Shown here in pieces: positions 20,012 through 26,625 of a stretch of 64,000 nucleotides of DNA. A model generated the notes under the pieces. The model saw nothing but the letters and a program-made list of their open reading frames with translations, searched no databases and was not told the DNA's origin. Both the position numbers and the translations under genes were made by a program. Within the stretch, counting starts at the first letter, position 1. Every line of letters begins with the position of its first letter. The stretch comes from Gammaproteobacteria bacterium (GTDB taxonomy: Bacteria; Pseudomonadota; Gammaproteobacteria; Burkholderiales; Gallionellaceae). The stretch covers positions 186,001-250,000 of the forward strand of contig JAHIZO010000004.1 in NCBI GenBank assembly GCA_018814405.1. Reading direction: 5' to 3'.

Positions 20012-21319
20012 GAGCGGCAATCTGAGGGTGGCTTTTGTGCCGCCGTCCTCGCGCGGAAGTAGTTCGACATGCCAACCGTTGGCTGTGCAGAGTTGTTGCA
20101 CGATGGCCAGCCCCAATCCACTGCCTCCTGTGTCCGTATTGCGCGAAGATTCGATGCGGTAGAACGGGCGGAACACTTTCTCCATCTCATGCTTCGGGAT
20201 GCCGGGCCCGCGATCCAGAATTTCGATCAACGCTGCATCATCATTGCGCACCGCTTCGATCTGCACCGGTTTGCCATCGCTGTAACGCAAGGCATTTCCC
20301 AGCAGGTTTTGCACGACACGATGTAATGCGAGCGGACCGGCGCGGACTGTCATACCGGGCTGCACATGGCAGGCGACCTGCGCACCTTGCGCGTTCTTCT
20401 CTTCGGTCATCTCGCGCAGCATCGCTGCCAGATCGATCTGTTCGGCGGATTCCTGCTGCAAGTCTCGGCTCAGCGTCAGGAACTCTCCGATCAGCATATT
20501 CATGTCTTCGATGTCGCGGCGCAGACGTTCGACTGTTTTTTGATCGCTATTTTCGGGCAGCATCTCGACGGCCAAACGCATGCGCGACAGCGGTGTGCGC
20601 AGATCGTGCGAGATACCGGCCAGCAGCGTGGTGCGATTGGCCAATAGTTCGCGTACCTGCAGCGCCATCTGATTGAACGTGGCAGCCAATTCGGAAAATT
20701 CCTGTACAGGGCTGGGTGGCATGTCTGCCGGGAGGCTGCCGGTGCCGATGCGCTTCGCGGCTTGCGAAAATTGCGCCAGTGGCCGTGTGATACGGCGCGC
20801 CAGAATATAGGCGGTGAACAGGCTGAGTAGCACCGTGGCAAACAGTGCGAGCAACAGCATCGTGGTTGGATCGGTAAGCAGGCGCGACCTGGGGAATCCG
20901 ATGCGTATCAGTTTGCCGCCAGCCGGGATGTCTGCCCAGAACCAGGTGGTGTCGAGGTCGGTCACCTTGATCGAGACAGGTTCGCCAAGTCGGGCTGACA
21001 ATGCATCGTCCAGCAGCGTGAGATAGGGCAGCGGGATGTTGCGTTCTGCAAGCGGGGCGATATCTTCGAACAGCATGAATTGATGTTCGCGTATCAGTTC
21101 CAGCTCGAAGTCCTTGCGCGTATCTGGCGGCAGTTCCACCCACGTTTTGGCGGACAAGATCAGCAGTGAGGCCAGATCGTCCGCGCTGCGCTTTGCCATG
21201 GGCAGCATGACGTAATGCACTGTGGCGGTGATGAGAATGATCTGGAATACCAACAGTGCGGCAGCCACCGTGCGTACCGTGCCGAAGAACAGAGAGTGCG
21301 GTTTGCTGGGGGAGGGCAT
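19985..21319 (-). CDS. envZ: EnvZ-like membrane sensor histidine kinase
   Basis: 444 residues from the ATG at 21319, two bases after the ompR stop. Two membrane helices (about 16-36 and 152-175) flank a periplasmic loop of some 115 residues. A HAMP segment, then HisKA with ISHDLRTPLSRMRLA (His near residue 240) and an ATPase domain with LLGNALRYSDGKP, DRGPGIP and GGSGLGLAIVQQ follow. Motif order and pairing fit EnvZ of beta/gammaproteobacteria. It probably phosphorylates the adjacent OmpR in response to envelope or osmotic signals. The stop lies inside the 3' end of the convergent AEC gene. Confidence 0.9.
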   Translation of the reverse strand: MPSPSKPHSLFFGTVRTVAAALLVFQIILITATVHYVMLPMAKRSADDLASLLILSAKTWVELPPDTRKDFELELIREHQFMLFEDIAPLAERNIPLPYLTLLDDALSARLGEPVSIKVTDLDTTWFWADIPAGGKLIRIGFPRSRLLTDPTTMLLLALFATVLLSLFTAYILARRITRPLAQFSQAAKRIGTGSLPADMPPSPVQEFSELAATFNQMALQVRELLANRTTLLAGISHDLRTPLSRMRLAVEMLPENSDQKTVERLRRDIEDMNMLIGEFLTLSRDLQQESAEQIDLAAMLREMTEEKNAQGAQVACHVQPGMTVRAGPLALHRVVQNLLGNALRYSDGKPVQIEAVRNDDAALIEILDRGPGIPKHEMEKVFRPFYRIESSRNTDTGGSGLGLAIVQQLCTANGWHVELLPREDGGTKATLRLPLSESQQEQP

Positions 21320-21321
21320 CA

Positions 21322-22026
21322 CTAGTTCGTGCCGCTGGGCGAGAACAGATAGCCTTCGCCCCACACGGTGCGGATGTACTGCGGGGAGTTAGGGTCATCT
21401 TCGATCTTGCGCCGCAAACGCGTCACCCGTACATCGATGCTGCGGTCGAACGGTGAACGTTCATAACCTTTGAGCATGTCCATCAGGTTGTCGCGTCCCA
21501 ACACACGATTGGGATGTTCGGCAAAGATACGCAGCAGATTGAATTCGCCGCTGGTGAGCTGCACGGTCAGATCGTTCTTGTGCAACACGCGCGCCTCAAC
21601 GTCCATGCTGAACGGACCGAAACGGCGCACGTTGTCCGCTTCGTGTTTGAGCTGTCCCTGCTCATTGCGGCGCAACAGGGCGCGGATGCGTGCCAGTAGT
21701 TCACGCGGGTTGAAGGGCTTGGCCAGATAGTCGTCCGCGCCCACTTCCAGCCCCACGATACGATCTACATCCTCACCGCGCGCCGACAGCATGATGATGG
21801 GCAGACTGCTGCGCGTGCGCAGACGGCGCGCCAGTGACAGACCATCTTCGCCGGGCAGCATCAGGTCGAGGATCAGCAGATCGACCGGATGCTGCGACAG
21901 ATGCACATCCATCTGTGTGCCGTCCGCCACGGTCGCCACCTGTAAACCCTGCGCGGAGAGATATTCCTGCAGCAGCTCGCGCAGTCCGGCATCGTCGTCC
22001 ACTACCAATATGTGTTTGCTTTCCAT
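21322..22026 (-). CDS. ompR: OmpR-type response regulator
   Basis: 234 residues. The receiver has the acidic pocket VVDDDAG, phosphoacceptor Asp54 in LILDLMLPGEDGL and Lys103 in DDYLAKPFNPREL. The winged-helix domain (about 135-232) ends VRRVR-like DVRVTRLRRKIEDDPNSP and IRTVWGEGYLF, the OmpR/PhoB type. It sits upstream of envZ in one operon and is divergent from three exported-protein genes, which are its natural candidate targets. Confidence 0.93.
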   Translation of the reverse strand: MESKHILVVDDDAGLRELLQEYLSAQGLQVATVADGTQMDVHLSQHPVDLLILDLMLPGEDGLSLARRLRTRSSLPIIMLSARGEDVDRIVGLEVGADDYLAKPFNPRELLARIRALLRRNEQGQLKHEADNVRRFGPFSMDVEARVLHKNDLTVQLTSGEFNLLRIFAEHPNRVLGRDNLMDMLKGYERSPFDRSIDVRVTRLRRKIEDDPNSPQYIRTVWGEGYLFSPSGTN

Positions 22027-22078
22027 ATATTCACTATAACCGAAGCGGAGGGTATAGGGCAGGGGCGGGTCGTGCGCG

Positions 22079-22106
22079 GTAACACTCTGTTACAAACTGT
22101 TGCAGA
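22079..22106. promoter_or_regulatory. Candidate response-regulator operator upstream of the exported-protein operon
   Basis: The 164-base gap between ompR and the divergent gene at 22191 contains a tandem 10-base repeat CTGTTACAAA-CTGTTGCAGA (22087-22106) overlapping the inverted repeat GTAAC-5-GTTAC (22079-22093). OmpR/PhoB-type regulators bind head-to-tail half-sites one helical turn apart, which fits this spacing. Binding by the adjacent OmpR is an inference. Confidence 0.4.
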
Positions 22107-22190
22107 ATAGAAATCGTCGGGTAACGGCTGGCGTGCATGATGCAGCCATCAGATGAACGATCTGATCTTCCAACCACCAAGGAGAACATC

Positions 22191-22550
22191 ATGAAAACCA
22201 CCACATTGTTACTGAATAGTTTACTGGCATTGGCACTGGCAGGTTTCGGCAACGCTTATGCCGCCGACGAGACTCCGCTGCAGACCCGCGAAGAGATTCG
22301 CGCCCAGCATCTTAAAGATACTGCTGGTATGACTGCCGAAGAGCGCGAGCAGTATCGCCTTGAGCAGCAGGCACAGATGACAGACGAGCAGCGTGCCGCA
22401 CTGCGCGCCGAAAAGCAGGCGCAAAAGGCAGAGCAGAAAAAGAACAAAGCAGCCAAGCAGCAAGGCTCAGGCAATGGCAGCATGTTGCGTGACGGCTCCG
22501 GTGCCGGTTCACAGCGCGGCAGCCAAGGCGGTATGGGAATGGGCCGCTGA
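22191..22550 (+). CDS. Exported Glu/Gln/Arg-rich protein with Gly-rich tail
   Basis: 119 residues, starting at the ATG 22191 after AAGGAGAACATC. A signal peptide ends at NAYA-AD near residue 24. The middle is highly charged and predicted helical, with the motif MTAEEREQYRLEQ and a Lys/Gln-rich run. The tail is low complexity and ends GGMGMGR. I recognise no family, though Spy/CpxP-like periplasmic proteins have comparable charged helices. The next gene codes for a shorter relative with the pattern MTxEE-x3-YR. Both face ompR, suggesting an envelope-stress or metal-binding role. Confidence 0.75.
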   Translation: MKTTTLLLNSLLALALAGFGNAYAADETPLQTREEIRAQHLKDTAGMTAEEREQYRLEQQAQMTDEQRAALRAEKQAQKAEQKKNKAAKQQGSGNGSMLRDGSGAGSQRGSQGGMGMGR

Positions 22551-22552
22551 TC

Positions 22553-22596
22553 ACGAAAGTGCGCGAACTGTTGAATAGCAGTTCGCGCACTTTCGT
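22553..22596. repeat. Perfect 18-bp inverted repeat between two exported-protein genes
   Basis: Arms ACGAAAGTGCGCGAACTG (22553-22570) and its exact complement (22579-22596) flank the loop TTGAATAG. It begins 2 bases after the upstream stop codon and ends directly before the AGGAG of the next gene. No T-run follows, so it is not a classical terminator. It may be an attenuator or a 3'-end stabiliser that sets different levels of the two proteins. Confidence 0.9.
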
Positions 22597-22608
22597 CAGG
22601 AGATCGAA

Positions 22609-22917
22609 ATGAACATCGCTTATGCATCTATCGTCGCTTCACTATTTTTTGCCCTGTCGGCGAGTGGTCCGGTGTGGGCAAGTGACGATGCACCTTTGCC
22701 ATCTGCCGCCAGTGAGATGACGCAGGAAGAATATGCTGCCTATCGTGCGCGTATCCGTGAGCAGTTGGAAGCTGCGCCGCAGGCAGAGAGCAAGGACGAA
22801 GAACAAGCAACGACGCGCCGTAGAAGCAACAACGGCTACGGCCAAGGCTATCGTGCACGGCAGGATAGAGCCAGAGACACTGGTGGCATGGGCCGTGCAA
22901 GCGGACGCGGTCGCTGA
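22609..22917 (+). CDS. Exported small protein, paralogue-like of the upstream gene
   Basis: 102 residues with a signal peptide ending at VWAS near residue 25. The mature chain is charged, contains MTQEEYAAYRARIREQL (the same MTxEE-x3-YR pattern as the upstream protein) and ends in an Arg/Gly-rich tail GGMGRASGRGR. Ribosome-binding site AGGAGATCGAA. Function unknown. It is 11 bases upstream of a barrel-like outer membrane protein, consistent with one transcription unit. Confidence 0.72.
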   Translation: MNIAYASIVASLFFALSASGPVWASDDAPLPSAASEMTQEEYAAYRARIREQLEAAPQAESKDEEQATTRRRSNNGYGQGYRARQDRARDTGGMGRASGRGR

Positions 22918-22928
22918 CAAGGAGAGAC

Positions 22929-23717
22929 ATGATGAAACGATTGATATTCCCGGTTGCTATCTTGTTGGCGATAAGCGGCAGTGCCTGGGCTGAAGACGAT
23001 GGCTATCTTTCAATGAGCGTCGGGCTTGAACATAGCTCCGGCAAATACGGTGGCACCAGCACCACGGATACCACTTCCATTCCGGTATCTGTACTTTATG
23101 CGGCTGACGATTGGTCGCTGAAGTTAAGCGTGCCCTATCTGTTCGTCACCGGTGACGGCAGTGTCGTGGTCAGCGGCAGCCGCGGCGGCAGACGCGGTTC
23201 TGTGGTGACGACCACAACGACCACCACCACGCGCACCACCAGTAGCGGCGTGGGAGATGTGGTCGCATTCACCAGCTATAGTCTGTTGCGCAGCGAAGAA
23301 GGCGATGCAGGACTGGATGTGGCGGCGCGTATCAAATTCGGCACAGCCAGCACAAAGTTCGGCAGTGGTGAGAATGATTACGCCGTGCAAACCTCCGGCT
23401 ATGTCTCGTTCGGTGACTTTACGCCCAGTCTGATGTTGGGCTATGAGAAATTGGGCAGTACCGCGACAGCGCCACTGGATAACGCCGCATATGGCTCGGT
23501 CGGCCTCGACTATCTGTTGAGCGACGAATCGAACATGGGCATGGACTACTGGTATGCGCAGCAGGCTTCGGCCACCGGCTATGCACAGCGTGAGTTGTCG
23601 CTGTATGCCGCGACGCAGATCGGCAAAGAGACTTACTTGCGTGGCTTCGTGATGAAAGGCTTGTCTGATGGCAGTCCGGACACCGGATATGGTGTGTCGC
23701 TGTCGACCGACTTTTGA
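22929..23717 (+). CDS. Probable outer membrane beta-barrel protein
   Basis: 262 residues, start at 22929 or the adjacent ATG 22932, after AAGGAGAGAC. A signal peptide ends at AWAED near residue 22. The rest alternates short amphipathic strands and ends with Phe (SLSTDF), as barrels assembled by BAM do. An eight-Thr run at GSVVTTTTTTTTRTTSS falls in a probable surface loop. The pattern of transporter-like DUF3187/MetA-type barrels is similar, but I cannot name the family. It completes the exported trio divergent from ompR. Confidence 0.7.
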   Translation: MMKRLIFPVAILLAISGSAWAEDDGYLSMSVGLEHSSGKYGGTSTTDTTSIPVSVLYAADDWSLKLSVPYLFVTGDGSVVVSGSRGGRRGSVVTTTTTTTTRTTSSGVGDVVAFTSYSLLRSEEGDAGLDVAARIKFGTASTKFGSGENDYAVQTSGYVSFGDFTPSLMLGYEKLGSTATAPLDNAAYGSVGLDYLLSDESNMGMDYWYAQQASATGYAQRELSLYAATQIGKETYLRGFVMKGLSDGSPDTGYGVSLSTDF

Positions 23718-23725
23718 TTCACTGA

Positions 23726-24091
23726 CTATTTTTTAAGCAACGACTTCAGGTCGGCAAAAGGGTTATGCGTGGCTGAGGAGGGGCCGCTCTCCTTGCGATC
23801 CCGCACCACCTCGTCCATCACGCGTGAATGCTCGTTGTCGTGGCAGTAAAGGCATAACAACTCCCAGTTGCTGCCGTCCGGTGGATTGTCATCGTGATTG
23901 TGGTTCTTGTGATGCACCGTCAACTCCCGCAGGCGCTCGCCTGCGAACTCCCGCCCACAACGTCCGCAGATGTGCGGATACAGCTTGAGCGCACGTTCGC
24001 GGTAGCCCGCTTCGCGCTGTTCACGCTGTTTGCGGGCATCGGCCACGACGCGGTCGAGGCGGGCATGGTCGGGTGTGGTGTGCTTGGGCAT
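23726..24091 (-). CDS. yajD: YajD-family HNH nuclease
   Basis: 121 residues from the ATG at 24091; the frame runs upstream but without a better start. Two CxxC pairs (CGRCGREF and LLCLYCHDNEH) frame the HNH core LRELTVHHKNHNHDDNPPDGSNWELLC, and the C-terminus NPFADLKSLLKK is the YajD hallmark. The family is related to HNH endonucleases; its cellular substrate is not established. It converges on the barrel-protein gene, ending 8 bases away. Confidence 0.9.
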   Translation of the reverse strand: MPKHTTPDHARLDRVVADARKQREQREAGYRERALKLYPHICGRCGREFAGERLRELTVHHKNHNHDDNPPDGSNWELLCLYCHDNEHSRVMDEVVRDRKESGPSSATHNPFADLKSLLKK

Positions 24092-24155
24092 GGAGTTTCC
24101 CCTTAAATGTTGTGACAACTATAGCAGCCAACGCCGCAGACGAGGATAATCGCGC

Positions 24156-25574
24156 ATGACTAAAACAAGCCCAACCTCCCTCCCGACCGCTACCGGTCCC
24201 GTATTCAACACACTAAAGTTGCCGCCCGCCATGCTGGATAACCTGCAACAGCTGGGTTACCTGAGCATGACGCCGATCCAGGCCGAAAGTCTGCCCATCA
24301 CACTCGCCGGACAAGACCTGATCGCCCAAGCCAAGACCGGCAGCGGCAAGACCGCCGCCTTCGGACTGCCGCTGCTGACCAAGCTCAATCCCACCTATAT
24401 GGGCGTGCAAGCCATGGTGCTGTGCCCCACGCGCGAACTGGCAGACCAGGTCACGCAGGAACTGCGCCGCCTTGCGCGCTACATGCACAGCATCAAGATC
24501 CTAACGCTGGTCGGCGGCAGCACCATGCGCCCGCAGCGCGAGAGTCTGGGTTTTGGAGCGCACATCGTAGTCGGTACACCGGGCCGCATTATGGATCACA
24601 TCGAACGCGGTTCACTGGAATTGAACGCCATCAACACACTGGTGCTGGATGAAGCCGACCGCATGCTGGACATGGGCTTTTTCGACTACATCGCCTTCGT
24701 GGCGAAGCGTTGCCCGGACCGTCGCCAGACCATGATGTTCTCCGCTACCTATCCCGACGGCGTCACCAAGCTGGCGCGCCAATTCATGCACCAGCCGCAG
24801 GAAGTGAAACTGGCCGAACAGCACGATGACACCAAGATCAAACAACATTTCTACGAAGTGCGTCACGAGAGTCGACTGCCCGCCGTCGCCGCCTTGCTTA
24901 AGCATTACCGCCCGGTCAGCACGCTGGCCTTCTGCAATACCAAACAACAATGCCGTGACTTGCTCGACGTGCTGCAAGCCGAAGGCATCCACGCACTCAC
25001 GCTGAACGGCGACATGGAACAGCGTGACCGCGACCAAGTGCTGATCCAGTTCGCCAACCGTAGTTGCTCGGTGCTGGTGGCGACGGATGTCGCCGCACGC
25101 GGTCTGGACATCGCGCAACTGGAAGCCGTCATCAACGTCGACGTCACGCCAGACCCCGAAGTGCACATTCACCGCATCGGCCGCACCGGCCGCGCGGAGG
25201 CAGAGGGCAGTGCGTTCAATCTGGTCAGCCCTGCCGAGATGAGCCGCATCGGTAACATCGCCAAGATGATGGGCATTGAGCCCGAGTGGGAAGAGATCGA
25301 GAAACTGCAAAACGAGCACAACGTCCCGCTGGTGCCGCCCATGGTCACCTTGCAGATCCTCGGCGGCCGTAAAGAAAAGATGCGCCCCGGCGATGTGCTG
25401 GGTGCACTCACCGGCGAAGCCGGCTACACCCGCGAACAAGTCGGCAAGATCACCGTCACCGACATGTCCACCTACGTCGCTGTCACCCGCAACATCGCAC
25501 GCGAAGCGGTGAAGCGACTGAACGCGGGTAAGGTGAAGGGCAAGTCGGTGAAGGTGAGGGCGCTGGAGGATTGA
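24156..25574 (+). CDS. dbpA: DbpA, 23S-rRNA-dependent DEAD-box helicase
   Basis: 472 residues. The core shows Q motif SMTPIQAESLP, Walker A AKTGSGKT, DEAD in VLDEADRML, SAT, ATDVAARGLDIAQLE and HRIGRTGRAE. The C-terminal domain (about 400-472) reads LQILGGRKEKMRPGDVLGALTGEAG and ends KVKGKSVKVRALED, the RRM-like DbpA domain that binds hairpin 92 of 23S rRNA. It works in 50S assembly. GAGGA precedes the ATG. It is a distinct paralogue from the rhlE at 17708. Confidence 0.93.
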   Translation: MTKTSPTSLPTATGPVFNTLKLPPAMLDNLQQLGYLSMTPIQAESLPITLAGQDLIAQAKTGSGKTAAFGLPLLTKLNPTYMGVQAMVLCPTRELADQVTQELRRLARYMHSIKILTLVGGSTMRPQRESLGFGAHIVVGTPGRIMDHIERGSLELNAINTLVLDEADRMLDMGFFDYIAFVAKRCPDRRQTMMFSATYPDGVTKLARQFMHQPQEVKLAEQHDDTKIKQHFYEVRHESRLPAVAALLKHYRPVSTLAFCNTKQQCRDLLDVLQAEGIHALTLNGDMEQRDRDQVLIQFANRSCSVLVATDVAARGLDIAQLEAVINVDVTPDPEVHIHRIGRTGRAEAEGSAFNLVSPAEMSRIGNIAKMMGIEPEWEEIEKLQNEHNVPLVPPMVTLQILGGRKEKMRPGDVLGALTGEAGYTREQVGKITVTDMSTYVAVTRNIAREAVKRLNAGKVKGKSVKVRALED

Positions 25575-25600
25575 GGTTTAGGTAGAGTAACGGCTATTGA

Positions 25601-25632
25601 TCGGCCTTATGTGGAGCGCTACATAAGGCCGA
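25601..25632. repeat. Perfect 12-bp inverted repeat downstream of dbpA
   Basis: Arms TCGGCCTTATGT (25601-25612) and ACATAAGGCCGA (25621-25632) enclose GGAGCGCT. It lies 26 bases after the dbpA stop in a 196-base gene-free gap. There is no following T-run, so it may be a Rho-influenced end structure or a protein site. Apart from this and the minus-strand terminator at 25722, the gap shows nothing recognisable. Confidence 0.7.
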
Positions 25633-25721
25633 GGATGCGACCGTCAGAAATCCGCTGTAAAGAGGTCCCAAGGATTTCATGAAAAGGGTATCGGCGTGGC
25701 CTGCCGTAAAGTTTGGTCATG

Positions 25722-25746
25722 AAAAAACCCACCGGAAAGGGTGGGC
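25722..25746 (-). terminator. Terminator of the J-domain-like gene
   Basis: Read on the minus strand, the stem CCCACC / GGTGGG with a 6-base loop is followed by six T residues (25727-25722). It lies just past the 3' end of the gene at 25771-26307. Confidence 0.85.
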
Positions 25747-25770
25747 TTCTTGGTCAGATTACCGCGTGTC

Positions 25771-26307
25771 TCACTGAGCCACTGCTCGCATCCTGTCCAT
25801 CTTCTCGATCACAGCTTGATAGAGCTCATGGTCGGAATCGGCGTTGTTGCGGTCTGGATGATGTGCGCTGCGTAGCTTTCTCAGTTGCGTCATATCGTCG
25901 GGCAGGTCATGTACCTTGGTCACCCGGTCACCGTTTTTCGCCATCACGCGCTGCAGTTCAGCCTCTGTGCCTTCGCGGGTGTCGAATAACTTCCTGCTGC
26001 CCAGACGCCATTCACCCTGGTTCTTGCGCGGTGACAGTTTTTCTTTGCCATCGAACCAGACCCATCTTCCGCTCACGGTATCCTGTTCGAATTCGACGGA
26101 GGTGATGGTGTAGGTGTATTCGGGCGGCTCGATCTCTTTGGCGAACAGCTTGATGACCTTGGGGACGATTGCCACTGTCGCCAAGTAATACGCGCCTGCT
26201 TCATGTGGGCAGAACGCGCTACTGAGCGTTTGTTTGGGTCGGCTGTCGTTACTGGATGCATTCATCGCCGCCATGCGGCTGAGTGCTTTGCGTTGTGCGT
26301 TGGTCAC
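25771..26307 (-). CDS. Hypothetical protein with degenerate J-domain-like C-terminus
   Basis: 178 residues from a GTG at 26307 preceded by GGAG. The first 125 residues match no family I recognise; they contain a hydrophobic stretch YYLATVAIVPKVIKLF and a WVWFDGKEKLSP strand region. The C-terminal 45 residues read DMTQLRKLRSAHHPDRN then LYQAVIEKMDRM, resembling helices II-III of a J domain with its HPD tripeptide, though helix I is not evident. It lies downstream of a decayed tRNA and has its own terminator, suggesting an accessory gene. Confidence 0.7.
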   Translation of the reverse strand: MTNAQRKALSRMAAMNASSNDSRPKQTLSSAFCPHEAGAYYLATVAIVPKVIKLFAKEIEPPEYTYTITSVEFEQDTVSGRWVWFDGKEKLSPRKNQGEWRLGSRKLFDTREGTEAELQRVMAKNGDRVTKVHDLPDDMTQLRKLRSAHHPDRNNADSDHELYQAVIEKMDRMRAVAQ

Positions 26308-26395
26308 TGCTACTACTCCTTATATATTTTTGAAACCCGTGGTGATCATCCACCGGACTTCTGGACTGCCCAAACGCCTTCGAAGCGATCGATTC

Positions 26396-26427
26396 GAAAA
26401 ACAAAAGGCCATCCCGAAGGATGGCCT
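26396..26427 (-). terminator. Terminator downstream of the degenerate tRNA
   Basis: On the minus strand the stem AGGCCATCC / GGATGGCCT with loop TTCG is followed by a T-rich run (TTTTGTTTTT). It starts 17 bases after the CCA end of the tRNA-like element, the usual distance for a tRNA terminator. Together with the tRNA relic it is the only content seen in the 318-base gap 26308-26625. Confidence 0.88.
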
Positions 26428-26443
26428 GATCGTTTGCTATGTC

Positions 26444-26520
26444 TGGCGCCCCGAGTAGGCTTTGAACTTACGACCTGTGATTCAAAGGTCGACTGTCCAA
26501 GTCACTACTGAGGTGGCAAT
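26444..26520 (-). pseudogene. Degenerate tRNA (tRNA-Arg-like 3' half)
   Basis: On the minus strand the 3' half reads ACAGGTCGTAAGTTCAAAG then CCTACTCGGGGCGCCA, close to the T arm, acceptor strand and CCA of proteobacterial tRNA-Arg. The T stem has one mismatch, the anticodon-stem strands no longer pair and the 5' acceptor strand does not complement CGGGGCG. The anticodon position would read TTG in the tRNA-Arg alignment. It keeps a downstream terminator. I interpret it as a decayed tRNA gene or an attachment-site remnant, not a working tRNA. Confidence 0.6.
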
Positions 26521-26625
26521 CAATTAATTCAATTAAATCAGTGGCATGATTATACGGCACATTGCCAATTCTGGTGCGGGAAATATCAGCACCGCATGTG
26601 CCCTTGCTTGATGTGGTTAGCGCGC

